DNA of 64,000 nucleotides from Sediminibacterium sp. C3 (lineage in GTDB: Bacteria; Bacteroidota; Bacteroidia; Chitinophagales; Chitinophagaceae): contig NZ_KI669560.1 in the NCBI RefSeq assembly GCF_000508085.1, positions 650,219 to 714,218 of the forward strand, in the 5' to 3' direction. Below the pieces are notes generated by a model. That model was given only the letters and a program-made list of their open reading frames with translations. It searched no databases and had not been told where the DNA came from. The stretch's first letter is position 1, and each line of letters starts with the position of its first letter. Shown one piece after another: positions 54,401 to 61,924 of this stretch. The position numbers and the translations under genes are program-made.

Positions 54401-54670
54401 AATTCAATTTTGCTAATCGATTTTATCAATATCAGGCTTGATGAAGGCATTCCTTTGAAACAAGCTATTATTGAAGCCGGGGCTGTTCGAACAACGCCAA
54501 TTCTGTTAACTGCGGGTGCAGTTGTGCTAGGTGCTGTAATCATCTTGTTTGATCCAATTTTCCAAGGCCTAGCTATTTCTTTAATGGGAGGAACCATTAC
54601 ATCAACATTTTTAACCTTATTGGTTGTGCCATTGCTTTACTATAAAATGATGCGCAATAAAGTAAAATAA
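51461..54670 (+). CDS. RND efflux permease
   Basis: The 1069-residue pump has TM1 (FLQSKLTILLMVAFLLIGGY), the LMPREEEPQIQVPMADI segment, a TM4 with the relay Asp pair in GIVVDDSIIIAENMHRHF, and C-terminal TMs (GFIALAGVMVRNSILLIDF). The R-E-E-E-P-Q-I start is typical of a subgroup distinct from AcrB that often travels with DUF3240 and DUF2892 genes, as here. The substrate is not predictable; heavy metals or sulfur compounds are possible. Confidence 0.93.
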   Translation: MKMEKGLSGNIAKAFLQSKLTILLMVAFLLIGGYSTLLMPREEEPQIQVPMADIFIAYPGASPKEVETKVSAPLEKVISNIKGVEYVYSTSMSGQTMLIVQFLVGEDVERSLVKLYSEIMKNMDKMPQGVSMPLIKTRAIDDVPVFGLTLWGEKYDDYQLKQVAQELSNELKKSNDVSDINIIGGRAKEVKVLLNKTLMAANHVDFLSISKAIGGANTQSQSGSFYKNDSSFAVLTGNFLSSAEDVASLVIGMNSGTPVYLKQVATVTESPATSSQYVFYGYGQADTAGFKKFSASYPAVTLAIAKKKGADAMKLSDNILSKVESLKKDLIPSDIQVTATRNYGESAAHKVSELLFHLFISIVVVTLFVMLAMGWRGGLVVFLSVPVTFALTLFSYYAMDYTLNRITLFALVFITGIVVDDSIIIAENMHRHFKMRKLPPLQAAIYAINEVGNPTILATFTVVAAVLPMAFVSGLMGPYMSPMPIGASIAMLLSLIVALTLTPYLGYIFLREKEKRGSEDHSHGSHSLEASGIYKIYNSFIQPMLEVRWKRWAFIMGTVVVLLASMLLFYTKSVAVKMLPFDNKNEFQVVIDMPEGTTLEKTNAVANEIAQYVSKQPMVKNYQGYIGTAGPISFNGLVRHYDLRRGDNVADIQVNLIDKEERSLQSHDIAKSMREPIQKIAARYHANVKIVEVPPGPPVLSTLVAEVYGPDYKQQIEIGRQIEQLFRKTPDVVDADWMVEDDQYEYKFTVDKEKAMRYGVATAQVNAIVAGGLSGMPVGVINAPSSFSQTPIRLQLKEEDKAGVNEILGLTVTGMQGNTVNLRDIVTVNRQVKDKSIYRKNQKEVVYVMADMAGELESPFYAISKMSDSISMLKIPAGYTIKEEYTKQPESQDQYSLKWDGEWQITYEVFRDLGIAFAAVILIIYMLIVGWFQNFTVPVVMLAAIPLSLVGIILGHWMMDAYFTATSMIGFIALAGVMVRNSILLIDFINIRLDEGIPLKQAIIEAGAVRTTPILLTAGAVVLGAVIILFDPIFQGLAISLMGGTITSTFLTLLVVPLLYYKMMRNKVK

Positions 54671-54677
54671 TATTGAC

Positions 54678-54992
54678 ATGAAATTATTAATAATTACAGC
54701 TGTAAAAGAATGCAGCAAATCCATTGAAAAAATATTGAAAGAAGCATCTGTTTCCGTCTTTAGTGTTACAGATACCATGGGTGTAAAAAATAGTCCCGAT
54801 GATTATATCCTGGATGATTGGTTTGGTTCTGATGATGGAAACAAATACGATTCTGTTTTTATTTTTAGCTTCTGTAATAATGAGGCAGCCAATCATGCCC
54901 TAAGTTTAATAGATGACTTTAATGCTAAGGAAAAAGAAAATCAGTTTCCAATCAGAGCATTTATTGTACCCGTAGAAAATTCAACAAAATAA
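54678..54992 (+). CDS. DUF3240-like PII-fold protein
   Basis: The 104-residue protein begins MKLLIITAVKECSKSIEKIL and has VSVFSVTDTMGVKN and YDSVFIFSFCNNEAANHALS, a ferredoxin-like PII-type fold as in DUF3240. It follows the pump gene by 7 bp and may be a small regulator binding a metal or ligand near the pump. The central acidic YILDDWFGSDDGNKYDS loop is unusual. Confidence 0.7.
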   Translation: MKLLIITAVKECSKSIEKILKEASVSVFSVTDTMGVKNSPDDYILDDWFGSDDGNKYDSVFIFSFCNNEAANHALSLIDDFNAKEKENQFPIRAFIVPVENSTK

Positions 54993-54997
54993 TCATT

Positions 54998-55183
54998 ATG
55001 AAAGAAAGAATTGTAAGAGCTGTTGCAGGGGGCTTTGTATTGACCAGTATTAGTCTTGCCTATTTTGTGCATATTAACTGGCTTTTATTGGCGGCATTTG
55101 TAGGTTTAAATCTATTGCAATCCTCTTTTACCAAGTTTTGTCCTCTAGAATGTATACTAGAAAAAGCAAATATTTCTAAATAA
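54998..55183 (+). CDS. DUF2892 (YgaP-TM) small membrane protein
   Basis: The 61-residue protein has two TM segments: RIVRAVAGGFVLTSISLAY and NWLLLAAFVGLNLLQSSFT, ending FCPLECILEKANIS. This is the DUF2892 pattern (N-W-L-x2-A-F-V-G-x-N-x2-Q...F-C-P). These domains occur with rhodaneses in sulfur handling. It is the last gene of the operon, 5 bp after the DUF3240-like gene. Confidence 0.85.
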   Translation: MKERIVRAVAGGFVLTSISLAYFVHINWLLLAAFVGLNLLQSSFTKFCPLECILEKANISK

Positions 55184-55227
55184 GAAGTAAAACTGATGTA
55201 CCTTGGTATTTGCCATTCACTAGTAAT

Positions 55228-55827
55228 ATGAATTTAGAAAAGAGGGATAAGTTAGCAGATAAAAAGCGCTCGTTAAAAACTCGGTTATTAGTTGAATCAA
55301 AAATCAAGGCTTTAGAAAATTGCTGGTTGAATTGGTTTAAACAGGTAAATGAAAAGATTAAAAGTTGTGAATTGATCTGTCTGGACTGGGTTCAAGATTC
55401 AGAGTTGCCATTTTGGGATAGTTTTTTAAATCATGCACCCTGGACAGAATTTTCTGATTTAACTAAGTTTTTGAAAGTCGGAAGTGAACCAGTAATTCTG
55501 GAATTACTTTTCAAGAATCATCCTGGTGTTTTGCCGCTAAGATATCTGCCGGATGCTCCAGTTTTAAAAACCAATGAGGCACCTGCTGCAATATTTTCTC
55601 AGATAGTTATGCAAAACCAAATAACGCAACAACCAGTTTATGTATTTTTTGTTCGTATGTCTCCTGTAATAAAAATGGACTTGTATGATATAATGAATTC
55701 GCCGGATTTGAATGAGCTTTTGCCAGAGGAAGAAGACATGGTTATTATGTCTTTGGATGGTAACTGGATTATCTTCAAATCACTCGAACAGGAATGGGTT
55801 TATAGAAATTCATTAGAAATTCAATAG
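55228..55827 (+). CDS. Hypothetical cytoplasmic protein
   Basis: From ATG 55228 the product has 199 residues. It starts with a basic, possibly coiled region (NLEKRDKLADKKRSLKTRLL) and continues with Trp-rich segments (CWLNWFKQVN, LDWVQDSELPFWDSF, DGNWIIFKS). No signal or membrane segment is seen, and no family is recognised. It lies between the efflux operon and the tRNA at 55882, at the edge of the accessory region. Confidence 0.6.
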   Translation: MNLEKRDKLADKKRSLKTRLLVESKIKALENCWLNWFKQVNEKIKSCELICLDWVQDSELPFWDSFLNHAPWTEFSDLTKFLKVGSEPVILELLFKNHPGVLPLRYLPDAPVLKTNEAPAAIFSQIVMQNQITQQPVYVFFVRMSPVIKMDLYDIMNSPDLNELLPEEEDMVIMSLDGNWIIFKSLEQEWVYRNSLEIQ

Positions 55828-55881
55828 AAATTAGCCCATAATCATTATTTTTGCCACCCTTTAAGAACAGCAATGTTCTTC

Positions 55882-55955
55882 GGGCCTATAGCTCAGTTGG
55901 TTAGAGCACCTGACTCATAATCAGGGGGTCCCAGGATCATGCCCTGGTGGGCCCA
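55882..55955 (+). tRNA. tRNA with CAT anticodon (elongator Met or Ile2)
   Basis: A 74-base cloverleaf: GGGCCTA pairs with TGGGCCC, D-arm AGCTCAGTTGGTTAGAGC, anticodon loop CTCATAA, discriminator A. The T-loop reads ATCATGC, so positions 54 and 58 are A and T instead of T and A. Whether the anticodon C is modified to lysidine (Ile2) cannot be decided here. The 3' end borders the accessory segment. Confidence 0.92.
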
Positions 55956-55966
55956 CTTGAAAATCA

Positions 55967-56003
55967 AGCAGTTACGAACGAAAGTTGGTAGCTGCTTTTT
56001 TTA
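55967..56003 (+). terminator. Terminator after the CAT tRNA
   Basis: AGCAGTTAC pairs with GTAGCTGCT, with a small inner AAC-GAAA-GTT stem, followed by TTTTTTTAT. Confidence 0.75.
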
Positions 56004-56102
56004 TTTGCATACTATTTGCATGCCTTTTTTGATAATCATCACGAATTTTGGTCTGGAAGTATATGAAAGTAGACAGAAATCTAATATAACCGTGTGTATG
56101 TA

Positions 56103-56134
56103 AGAGGGTCTCAGGTTCAAGTCTTGGAGGGGGA
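56103..56134 (+). repeat. Copy of the tRNA-Asn 3' end (attachment-site-like remnant)
   Basis: AGAGGGTCTCAGGTTCAAGT, continuing to AGGGGGA, matches the variable-loop, T-arm and acceptor end of the tRNA-Asn at 42988-43061 with two mismatches in 32 bases. The 5' half of a tRNA is absent. The copy is in the opposite orientation to the full tRNA. It is followed by its own terminator (56147-56183). Such 3' fragments are typical relics of site-specific integration into tRNA genes. Confidence 0.75.
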
Positions 56135-56146
56135 AAGTAAGAATCA

Positions 56147-56183
56147 GCCGCTTACGACAAACAGTCTTAAGTGGCTTTTTTTT
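56147..56183 (+). terminator. Terminator after the tRNA-Asn fragment
   Basis: GCCGCTTA pairs with TAAGTGGC, with an inner GAC/GTC pair, followed by TTTTTTTT. It may have come with the tRNA fragment. Confidence 0.75.
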
Positions 56184-56384
56184 GCACCACTTTTTGGTCC
56201 ACAATTTTTTTCCAAAAATTAATACCAGATTTTCAATTTCGTAACAAGCACTTGTGTCTGTAACGCCAATTGGATTATAATTACCCTAAAAATCAAAAAG
56301 TTTTATATAGAGTATAATGAAAATTTAGAATTGAATAGTCAGATTAAATTTTTAAATTTATTTCAGAGAAATACTTCAAAAAGT

Positions 56385-57140
56385 ATGAAAATGAGGGTAT
56401 TGATTTATTGCTTATTAATTTGCAATCTTTGCAAGGGCCAAGCTCCAGATTTAACTAACTGGAAATTAGACACACTACCATTAGAAGATAGAATATACAA
56501 AGCAAATAATTCAGATAATAATTGGTTTTTTGAAAAATCTGGTAATGTTTGGGAAGTAAAAAGAAAGGCTAATAGATTAGAAAGGGGGGATAGTCTGCCT
56601 GTATTAAGTAAAAGAATAAGGAAATTAATCGATTCAATTAAAGGAATTAAGTTTTTTAAGAAAATATCTTCTGGTTATTTAATGGGGGTTAATAATGGTG
56701 AGTTTGGAGGGGGATTGTATTATATTGATTTATCAAGAAGAAAGCTGCGTGAAATTCACCAAAGTTTTAGAATTCAAGAAATTTTTGAATTTCAATCAAA
56801 AGTGTATGCATCTGTAGGTGTATATAATGGTCAAATAATTGAAATTTATGAGGAAAATGAGCATTGGAAATACAAATCTGTATGTATTTTAATTGGAACA
56901 CCAAGATTAATTGTTGATTATAACGATGAAAAATTAATTCTGACTAGTCAACATTTATCGGTACTTGGTAAAGATTTAAAGGTTACTGAATTACTTAAAG
57001 CTCCATTTTATTGGGGAATGTTATATCCTTCTTCTATTTTAATTGATGGTGACAATATATATATAGCAATGCGGGGAGGCGTATTGAAAATAAGTCAATT
57101 TATTACCAAACCTATGTTCGAATGGTTTACACCAAAATAA
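56385..57140 (+). CDS. Secreted hypothetical protein
   Basis: ATG 56385 opens a signal peptide (MKMRVLIYCLLICNLCKGQA). The mature part has about 230 residues with repeated short strands (NNWFFEKSGNVWEVKRK, GLYYIDLSRRKLREI, VYASVGVYNGQIIEIYEEN, NIYIAMRGGVLKI), suggesting a small beta-propeller. No family recognised. It is convergent with the broken JAB lipoprotein gene, ends 72 bp from it, and shares its A+T-rich composition. Confidence 0.6.
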   Translation: MKMRVLIYCLLICNLCKGQAPDLTNWKLDTLPLEDRIYKANNSDNNWFFEKSGNVWEVKRKANRLERGDSLPVLSKRIRKLIDSIKGIKFFKKISSGYLMGVNNGEFGGGLYYIDLSRRKLREIHQSFRIQEIFEFQSKVYASVGVYNGQIIEIYEENEHWKYKSVCILIGTPRLIVDYNDEKLILTSQHLSVLGKDLKVTELLKAPFYWGMLYPSSILIDGDNIYIAMRGGVLKISQFITKPMFEWFTPK

Positions 57141-57212
57141 ACAGGTATTGCAATACTCAATTATCACTAAGGGTTAATGAAAATATTTGAACGCAACTAA
57201 TATTTTATATGT

Positions 57213-57652
57213 TTAGTTTTTACAAGGCCCATCAATTACTGAATTTTCATTTAACTTTTTTTCTTGCCAGTTTTTTGATTCGTTAGATCCTTTGAACATA
57301 GTCAATCCTGCATCGTAATCTTTTATTAATTTTAAAAAGTTAGTTTCCCAAGATTTGCTATGGTTACTACTAGCTAGGTTATAATCTGCTTTATATTTAT
57401 TTTCAAAAGACTGTAAATCCATATCATCTGAAAGATGATCTACATAAAAATTTATAAATTTTTCAATATCATTTATTTTAAACACATATGAACCATATGT
57501 ACTTACAACACCAAGTGTGAAATCACTATAAATCTTATACGGATCTTTTGCGGAATTACTAGCAACTATTTTACCTAATTGTTTTAGGTCACCTGGTGAT
57601 GGCATTGAATTTAGGCCAGAATAATGAGAATGTATAATGCCAAAAGTCCTTG
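57213..57652 (-). pseudogene. C-terminal part of an IS-split JAB/JAMM lipoprotein
   Basis: Read from the IS3 left end (57652) to the stop at 57213, the frame is TRTFGIIHSHYSGLNSMPSP, then GDLKQLGKIVAS and on to the C-terminus ENSVIDGPCKN. HSH-x8-S-x2-D is the zinc motif of JAB/JAMM peptidases (MPN+). Start ATG 57605 lies after the HxH, so any product from it would be inactive. The N-terminal part is at 61925-62788. The two parts join in frame after removal of IS3 and IS21. Confidence 0.75.
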
Positions 57653-57691
57653 TGTCTAGTCCTGAAATAGCTTGTCAAAAAACTATTCAGC

Positions 57692-58099
57692 ATGACAGAA
57701 AAGGTTCAAAAAAAGTCAAAGCCTAGTTTCCCCAGTAGCCAACCATATAGGCGGAGAAGCGAAGAGGAAATGTTAGAAATTGTCCGAGAAATTCAGGAAA
57801 GGGGAATGCCAAAGAAAACGGCATGCCGTAAATATGGAGTCAATAGGAACACCCTAAGGCTATTTATTTTAAAGCAATCCACAAAGGATTTATCCCAAAA
57901 TCATTCATTAGATTTATTATCAACTATGAATGAAAATCAACAACACTTGGCATTGTCCAAAAAGATTAAGGAGCTAACTGGTGCACTTGAAAAATCTGAG
58001 TTAAAGGTCCTTACCCTTCAAACTATGATCCAAGTTGCTGAGGACGACCTCAAAATTAAGATTAGAAAAAAGTCTGGTACCAAACAGTCAAAAGAATAA
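57692..58099 (+). CDS. IS3-family transposase OrfA (second copy)
   Basis: The 135-residue protein has a helix-turn-helix (RRRSEEEMLEIVREIQERG, KTACRKYGVNRNTLRLFIL) and a C-terminal leucine-rich helix. It is longer than the OrfA of the other two IS3 copies and belongs to another subgroup. The slippery site A AAA AAG is at 58066-58072. Confidence 0.88.
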   Translation: MTEKVQKKSKPSFPSSQPYRRRSEEEMLEIVREIQERGMPKKTACRKYGVNRNTLRLFILKQSTKDLSQNHSLDLLSTMNENQQHLALSKKIKELTGALEKSELKVLTLQTMIQVAEDDLKIKIRKKSGTKQSKE

Positions 58100-58989
58100 G
58101 GCAAAGAAATCCAAAAGCATCACTGGAGAGTATTTGTGCACTGTTTGGTGTGACAAGGCAAGCATTTTATGATGCTCAAAAGCAAGAACAAAATATCACG
58201 ATTGCTCAAATGATAGTTCTCTGTTTGGTCCGGGAGGCCAGGTTGATTATGCCAATGATTGGAACCCGGAAATTGGTTCATTATTTGGCAGGGCCACTGC
58301 AGGATCATGGGATAAAAATGGGAAGAGATCAGCTATTTAATCTACTGAGACACCATGGTCTGCTTGTCCGAAAGAGACGCAGGATGATAAAAACTACTGA
58401 TTCATTTCATTGGTTAAAGAAGTATCCGGATTTAACGACAGGGCTTAATTTAAATGCATCAGAACAGCTTTGGGTGTGTGATATTACCTATATAAGAACC
58501 ATTAATGGGTTTAGTTATTTGAGCTTAATAACGGACGCATATTCAAGATTGATAGTAGGATACTGTTTATACCCAACGCTGGAAGCTGTTGGTTGCTTAA
58601 AGGCCTTAGAAATGGCAATCAATAACAGAAGCAAGGGCTGTAAATTGATACACCATTCTGACAGAGGAATCCAATATTGCTCGGCGGCATATGTAGATGT
58701 ATTGAAACTAAACCATATTGAAATTAGTATGACACAGAGTGGTAGCCCGTATGAAAATGCTCTGGCTGAAAGAATGAATGGTATTCTGAAAAACGAATTT
58801 TATCCCAAACGAGTTTATCAAAATCATAAAGAGGCTGTCAAGGTTTTAACTTCTAACATTGAGGTATATAATTCTAAACGACCTCATTTAAGTTTAGGCT
58901 ATCTCACACCACGGTCAGCACATCAAATGACAGGTGATATTAATAAAAGCTGGAAGAGTTATCCCAGGAAAAAGAAACAGGTTTTTTAA
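58066..58989 (+). CDS. IS3-family transposase OrfB (second copy, via -1 frameshift)
   Basis: The -1 frame is open from the slippery site to 58989. The part from ATG 58150 has 279 residues. Catalytic D-D-E residues are in WVCDITYIRT, HHSDRGIQYC and LAERMNGILKNEF, and the ending PHLSLGYLTPRSAH is typical. It looks intact, so this copy may be active. Confidence 0.92.
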   Translation, partial: KKVWYQTVKRIRQRNPKASLESICALFGVTRQAFYDAQKQEQNITIAQMIVLCLVREARLIMPMIGTRKLVHYLAGPLQDHGIKMGRDQLFNLLRHHGLLVRKRRRMIKTTDSFHWLKKYPDLTTGLNLNASEQLWVCDITYIRTINGFSYLSLITDAYSRLIVGYCLYPTLEAVGCLKALEMAINNRSKGCKLIHHSDRGIQYCSAAYVDVLKLNHIEISMTQSGSPYENALAERMNGILKNEFYPKRVYQNHKEAVKVLTSNIEVYNSKRPHLSLGYLTPRSAHQMTGDINKSWKSYPRKKKQVF

Positions 58990-59375
58990 GACATAGCAGA
59001 AGTACACTAAAAATAATCGGCAAAATATTTTGCCGATTATCGTGTTCATTTGGTTGGAATATCCCTGACAAGATGCCCCTCAGCAGAGCTTGTTTACGTT
59101 TCTTCCAACGTTTTAAGGCTAATAAATAGATCAAAATATACAAGGATATAAAATGACTATCTTTGATTGTAAACAAAATCCAGGATTAAGAAAAACACAT
59201 GTAAAGTAATATCCGGATTAATTTTTAAATGTGTAAGGTTTTTTTAGGACGAGACATTGTGTTAAAGTTAAAGTGTAAATTCCGGTCATGTTGACCCCCT
59301 ATTCCGGGATGTTGACCCCTCTGTTAAGAGGGCAATAAATGTAAGAGCTAGATGATGTTGTAAAAGTACAGAGGG

Positions 59376-60116
59376 TTATTGATTTGTCTTGGTTTTTTTT
59401 CTGCGTAATGATTCACCTTTTAGTTCTATTCTATGCCCATTTGCTGTCAGTCTGTCAAGGATGGCATCTGCAAGTGTAGGGTCATTGATGTATTCATACC
59501 ATTTTGCAACTGGCAATTGAGAAGTTACGATGATACTTTTTTTGCCATAACGGTCTTCGAGTAGTTGTAAAAGCGTGAGTCGTATTTCTTGACTTAAGTT
59601 TTGTAAACCAAAATCGTCAAGAATAATGAGTGTCTGTTTTTCAAGGTGGTTTAATAGTTTAATGTAAGAGCCATCCAGTTTGGATAGGGTTACTTTTTCA
59701 ATTAGCCGATTCATATTCAAATAGGTTGTCTTGTAACCCTGCAGACAAGCCTGATGTCCTAAGGCGCAGGCGAGGAAGCTTTTTCCGCAACCAGTTGGGC
59801 CAGTAATCAGTACGTTTTCTCCTTGCTGGATATAACGTCCTTCCGCTAGTAACCCCAGTTGTTGCTTAGTTAGGTTTCTGGCAGGGCTACATTCAATTTG
59901 ATCAATCGAAGCAGCCAAGCGCAGTTTAGCTAGTTTTAGGTAATAAGCCGTCTTTTCATTCATTCGGCTGAGCTGTTCGGACTGAACCAATTGGGCAACT
60001 AAATCATGTCCTTCGAGCTGTTGATCTAAAGGGAGTTCCATTTGTGATTTATAGGACTGATACATCCCATTGAGTCGGAGTTGTTGTAATTGTTCCAGGG
60101 TTTGTGTTGTATTCAT
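59376..60116 (-). CDS. istB: IS21 helper ATPase IstB
   Basis: I use ATG 60116 (MNTTQTLEQLQQLRLNGMY), giving 246 residues. The upstream in-frame ATG at 60140 overlaps istA. AAA+ motifs: Walker A in ITGPTGCGKSFLA, Walker B in TLIILDDFG, and sensor-like TSQLPVAKW. IstB promotes target selection and strand transfer by IstA. It follows istA with near overlap. Confidence 0.93.
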   Translation of the reverse strand: MNTTQTLEQLQQLRLNGMYQSYKSQMELPLDQQLEGHDLVAQLVQSEQLSRMNEKTAYYLKLAKLRLAASIDQIECSPARNLTKQQLGLLAEGRYIQQGENVLITGPTGCGKSFLACALGHQACLQGYKTTYLNMNRLIEKVTLSKLDGSYIKLLNHLEKQTLIILDDFGLQNLSQEIRLTLLQLLEDRYGKKSIIVTSQLPVAKWYEYINDPTLADAILDRLTANGHRIELKGESLRRKKTKTNQ

Positions 60117-60136
60117 ATATGTTGGTTTGATGACAA

Positions 60137-61672
60137 TCATTGATATTGTTCTTTTCCTCTAATGTTTTCGTGAAGTGGTATGGGGGTATTAGAAGTGAAG
60201 AGCATTTTGTCGAGGCCACGTTCTAAAATATTTTTAATCATAGTATAGTTAATACGAGTACCCAATAAAGCACGGCTGCAAGCTGCTTCAAGTCGGTCGG
60301 CACCATATTTTCTTTGTAGCTGTAACATTCCAAAACAAGCTTTATAGTTTTGTTCTATGTAAATACTGTTTTCAAGCATCAATGCCGCAGCACGGGAAGT
60401 AGACAGGCCCACTTTAGCTGCTTGTTCCAGCAGTGTTTCTTTATTCCAGCCTTTAATTTCTTTCATGCGCTGATGATGTGGCGGCATATGTTCATCAAGG
60501 GTGGTATAAGCGTTTTGGTGTGTTTTGCGCAGATGCATTGCAATGCGCTGATGGTCAAAGTAAACTTCTACTACCCGGTTGTCGTAAAGTACTTTTACTT
60601 TTTTGCCTACATATTGGAAGGGTACACTGTAATAATGATAGTTTTCTGTTAGTTGTACATGATAGTTCCGCTGTACAGTTAACATAACCGCTTTCTTAGG
60701 AGAAAATGCTTCACAGGGAAGAGGTCGTAGCGTTGCTTTTTCCTGAAGGTCGTAATAGTACCATCGGCTATGTACTGTGTTCTTATAGGGTTTATCATTG
60801 AGTATAAGTAGCTGCTGGTACATTGCCTGATTAAGGGCTTTGATACTGGTAAAGTGGTGATGACGTAAGGGGGCATAAATATGCGTATAGATAATATTTA
60901 CCGCACGCTCTACCATGGCCTTGTCTCTTGGACTATAGGGCCTGGTTGCACTAAAAGTAGTACCATAGTGTTCTCCGGCTTGGTTGCACATCTCAGTAAA
61001 TACAGGCTCATATTTACTGGGGCGTATAACGGCTGTCTTTAAATTATCGCATAAAATAGTGGCAGGGCTGCCTCCATAGAACTGGAGCATTTTATTGAAG
61101 CAGGTGGTGAGATCTGCCGTCTGTTGGGTAGCTACAGCATAACAAAAAATCAACCCGCTGTAAGGAAGGATAGACACAAAGACTTCACAGAAGATTTGTT
61201 CGCCCGTTTGCTCATCAACATAAAATGGTTTTTTGCCAGCAAAGTCTACCATGATCATATCACCTGGCGTATACTCTAGGTGCATGGATACATCACTGTT
61301 GCGTTGATATTCCTTTAGGTGATAACAGAACTGACTGTATCCATAACCATCAGGGTAGTCCACCAGATACTCATGCCAAAGGAGCTGTCGGGTTACCCCT
61401 GTTTTTGAGAGTTCATGAGCTTTGACTTTAAAATACTGAAACAAGCTTTGTAGGCGTTGCTCGTTGTGATCTAATACGGCATTATTATATGCAGCATCGG
61501 CTAGTTCCTTGTTTGAAAAAGCATCAGTAGACACATTGATCCTAGAAAGATATTTACGTACACTGTTACGACTTATACCCGTTCGGCGTACAATCTCTTT
61601 AATGGCAACTCCATCTCTTTTTAATTGTAAAATTTGTTTTACGTGATCCATTGCAATAGGCTTTTGTGACAT
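60137..61672 (-). CDS. istA: IS21 transposase IstA
   Basis: The 511-residue protein has an N-terminal helix-turn-helix (VKQILQLKRDGVAIKEIVRR, TGISRNSVRKYLSRI). The rve/DDE core carries D in MIMVDFAGKKPF, D in LCDNLKTAV, and E in DKAMVERAVNI, and a C-terminal beta domain follows. It appears full length and is followed by istB. Confidence 0.93.
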   Translation of the reverse strand: MSQKPIAMDHVKQILQLKRDGVAIKEIVRRTGISRNSVRKYLSRINVSTDAFSNKELADAAYNNAVLDHNEQRLQSLFQYFKVKAHELSKTGVTRQLLWHEYLVDYPDGYGYSQFCYHLKEYQRNSDVSMHLEYTPGDMIMVDFAGKKPFYVDEQTGEQIFCEVFVSILPYSGLIFCYAVATQQTADLTTCFNKMLQFYGGSPATILCDNLKTAVIRPSKYEPVFTEMCNQAGEHYGTTFSATRPYSPRDKAMVERAVNIIYTHIYAPLRHHHFTSIKALNQAMYQQLLILNDKPYKNTVHSRWYYYDLQEKATLRPLPCEAFSPKKAVMLTVQRNYHVQLTENYHYYSVPFQYVGKKVKVLYDNRVVEVYFDHQRIAMHLRKTHQNAYTTLDEHMPPHHQRMKEIKGWNKETLLEQAAKVGLSTSRAAALMLENSIYIEQNYKACFGMLQLQRKYGADRLEAACSRALLGTRINYTMIKNILERGLDKMLFTSNTPIPLHENIRGKEQYQ

Positions 61673-61734
61673 CGCTCCCTTGGTTTAGGGGTGCAAAAAA
61701 CATCATTCAGCGCTATACATTGAATTGCCTACTG

Positions 61735-61924
61735 GGGTCAACATGCCGGAATGACAGAAAACCCAGACTAAATAAAACAAAAAACAGAGGGGTCAACATG
61801 CCGGAATAAAATCAAAACACCTTAATACAGCATTAATTTAGAAAATTAAAAGGTGGGGTGAACATCCCGGAACGGGGGGTGAGCATGAAACGGAATGAGG
61901 GGTCAACATGATCCGGAATCTACA
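61735..61924. repeat. Repeated IstA-binding-type motifs at the IS21 right end
   Basis: Five imperfect copies of GGGGTSAACATnnCCGGAA lie at about 61735, 61793, 61855, 61876 and 61899. Two inverted counterparts lie at the left end (59280-59325). Multiple terminal repeats are known for IS21 elements and probably bind the transposase. Between istA and these repeats no coding frame is seen. Confidence 0.65.

Larger units (their letters stand above)
57653..59256 (+). mobile_element. IS3-family insertion sequence (second copy, complete)
   Basis: The element is 1604 bp. Its ends are inverted: TGTCTAGTCCTGAAATAGC at the left and a matching TTTTTTTAGGACGAGACA at the right. The 3-base target duplication TTG flanks it (57650-57652 and 59257-59259). 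It carries OrfA and frameshifted OrfB. It interrupts the JAB lipoprotein gene between an Asn-Thr and Arg codon stretch. Confidence 0.85.
59274..61924 (-). mobile_element. IS21-family insertion sequence (complete)
   Basis: The element is 2651 bp, with inverted ends TGTAAATTCCGGTCATGTTG (left) and TGTAGATTCCGGATCATGTT (right, read inward). A 7-base duplication GTTAAAG lies at 59267-59273 and 61925-61931. It encodes IstA and IstB. Both ends contain several copies of a TTCCGG-n-TGTTGACCCC-type repeat. It sits in the same gene as the neighbouring IS3, about 17 bp away in the original sequence. Confidence 0.9.

Noticed and set aside
42988-56134. The two tRNA-Asn 3' copies as the attL and attR of one integrated element
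   Set aside because: The copies are in inverted orientation, whereas integration gives direct repeats. The region between them is mostly core genes (hflX, helicase, efflux), and no integrase is present.
56001-56204. Minus-strand frame with the same PLQDLNLRPS string
   Set aside because: It is the antisense of the tRNA-Asn 3' fragment and its terminator, not a gene. It did help to locate the fragment.
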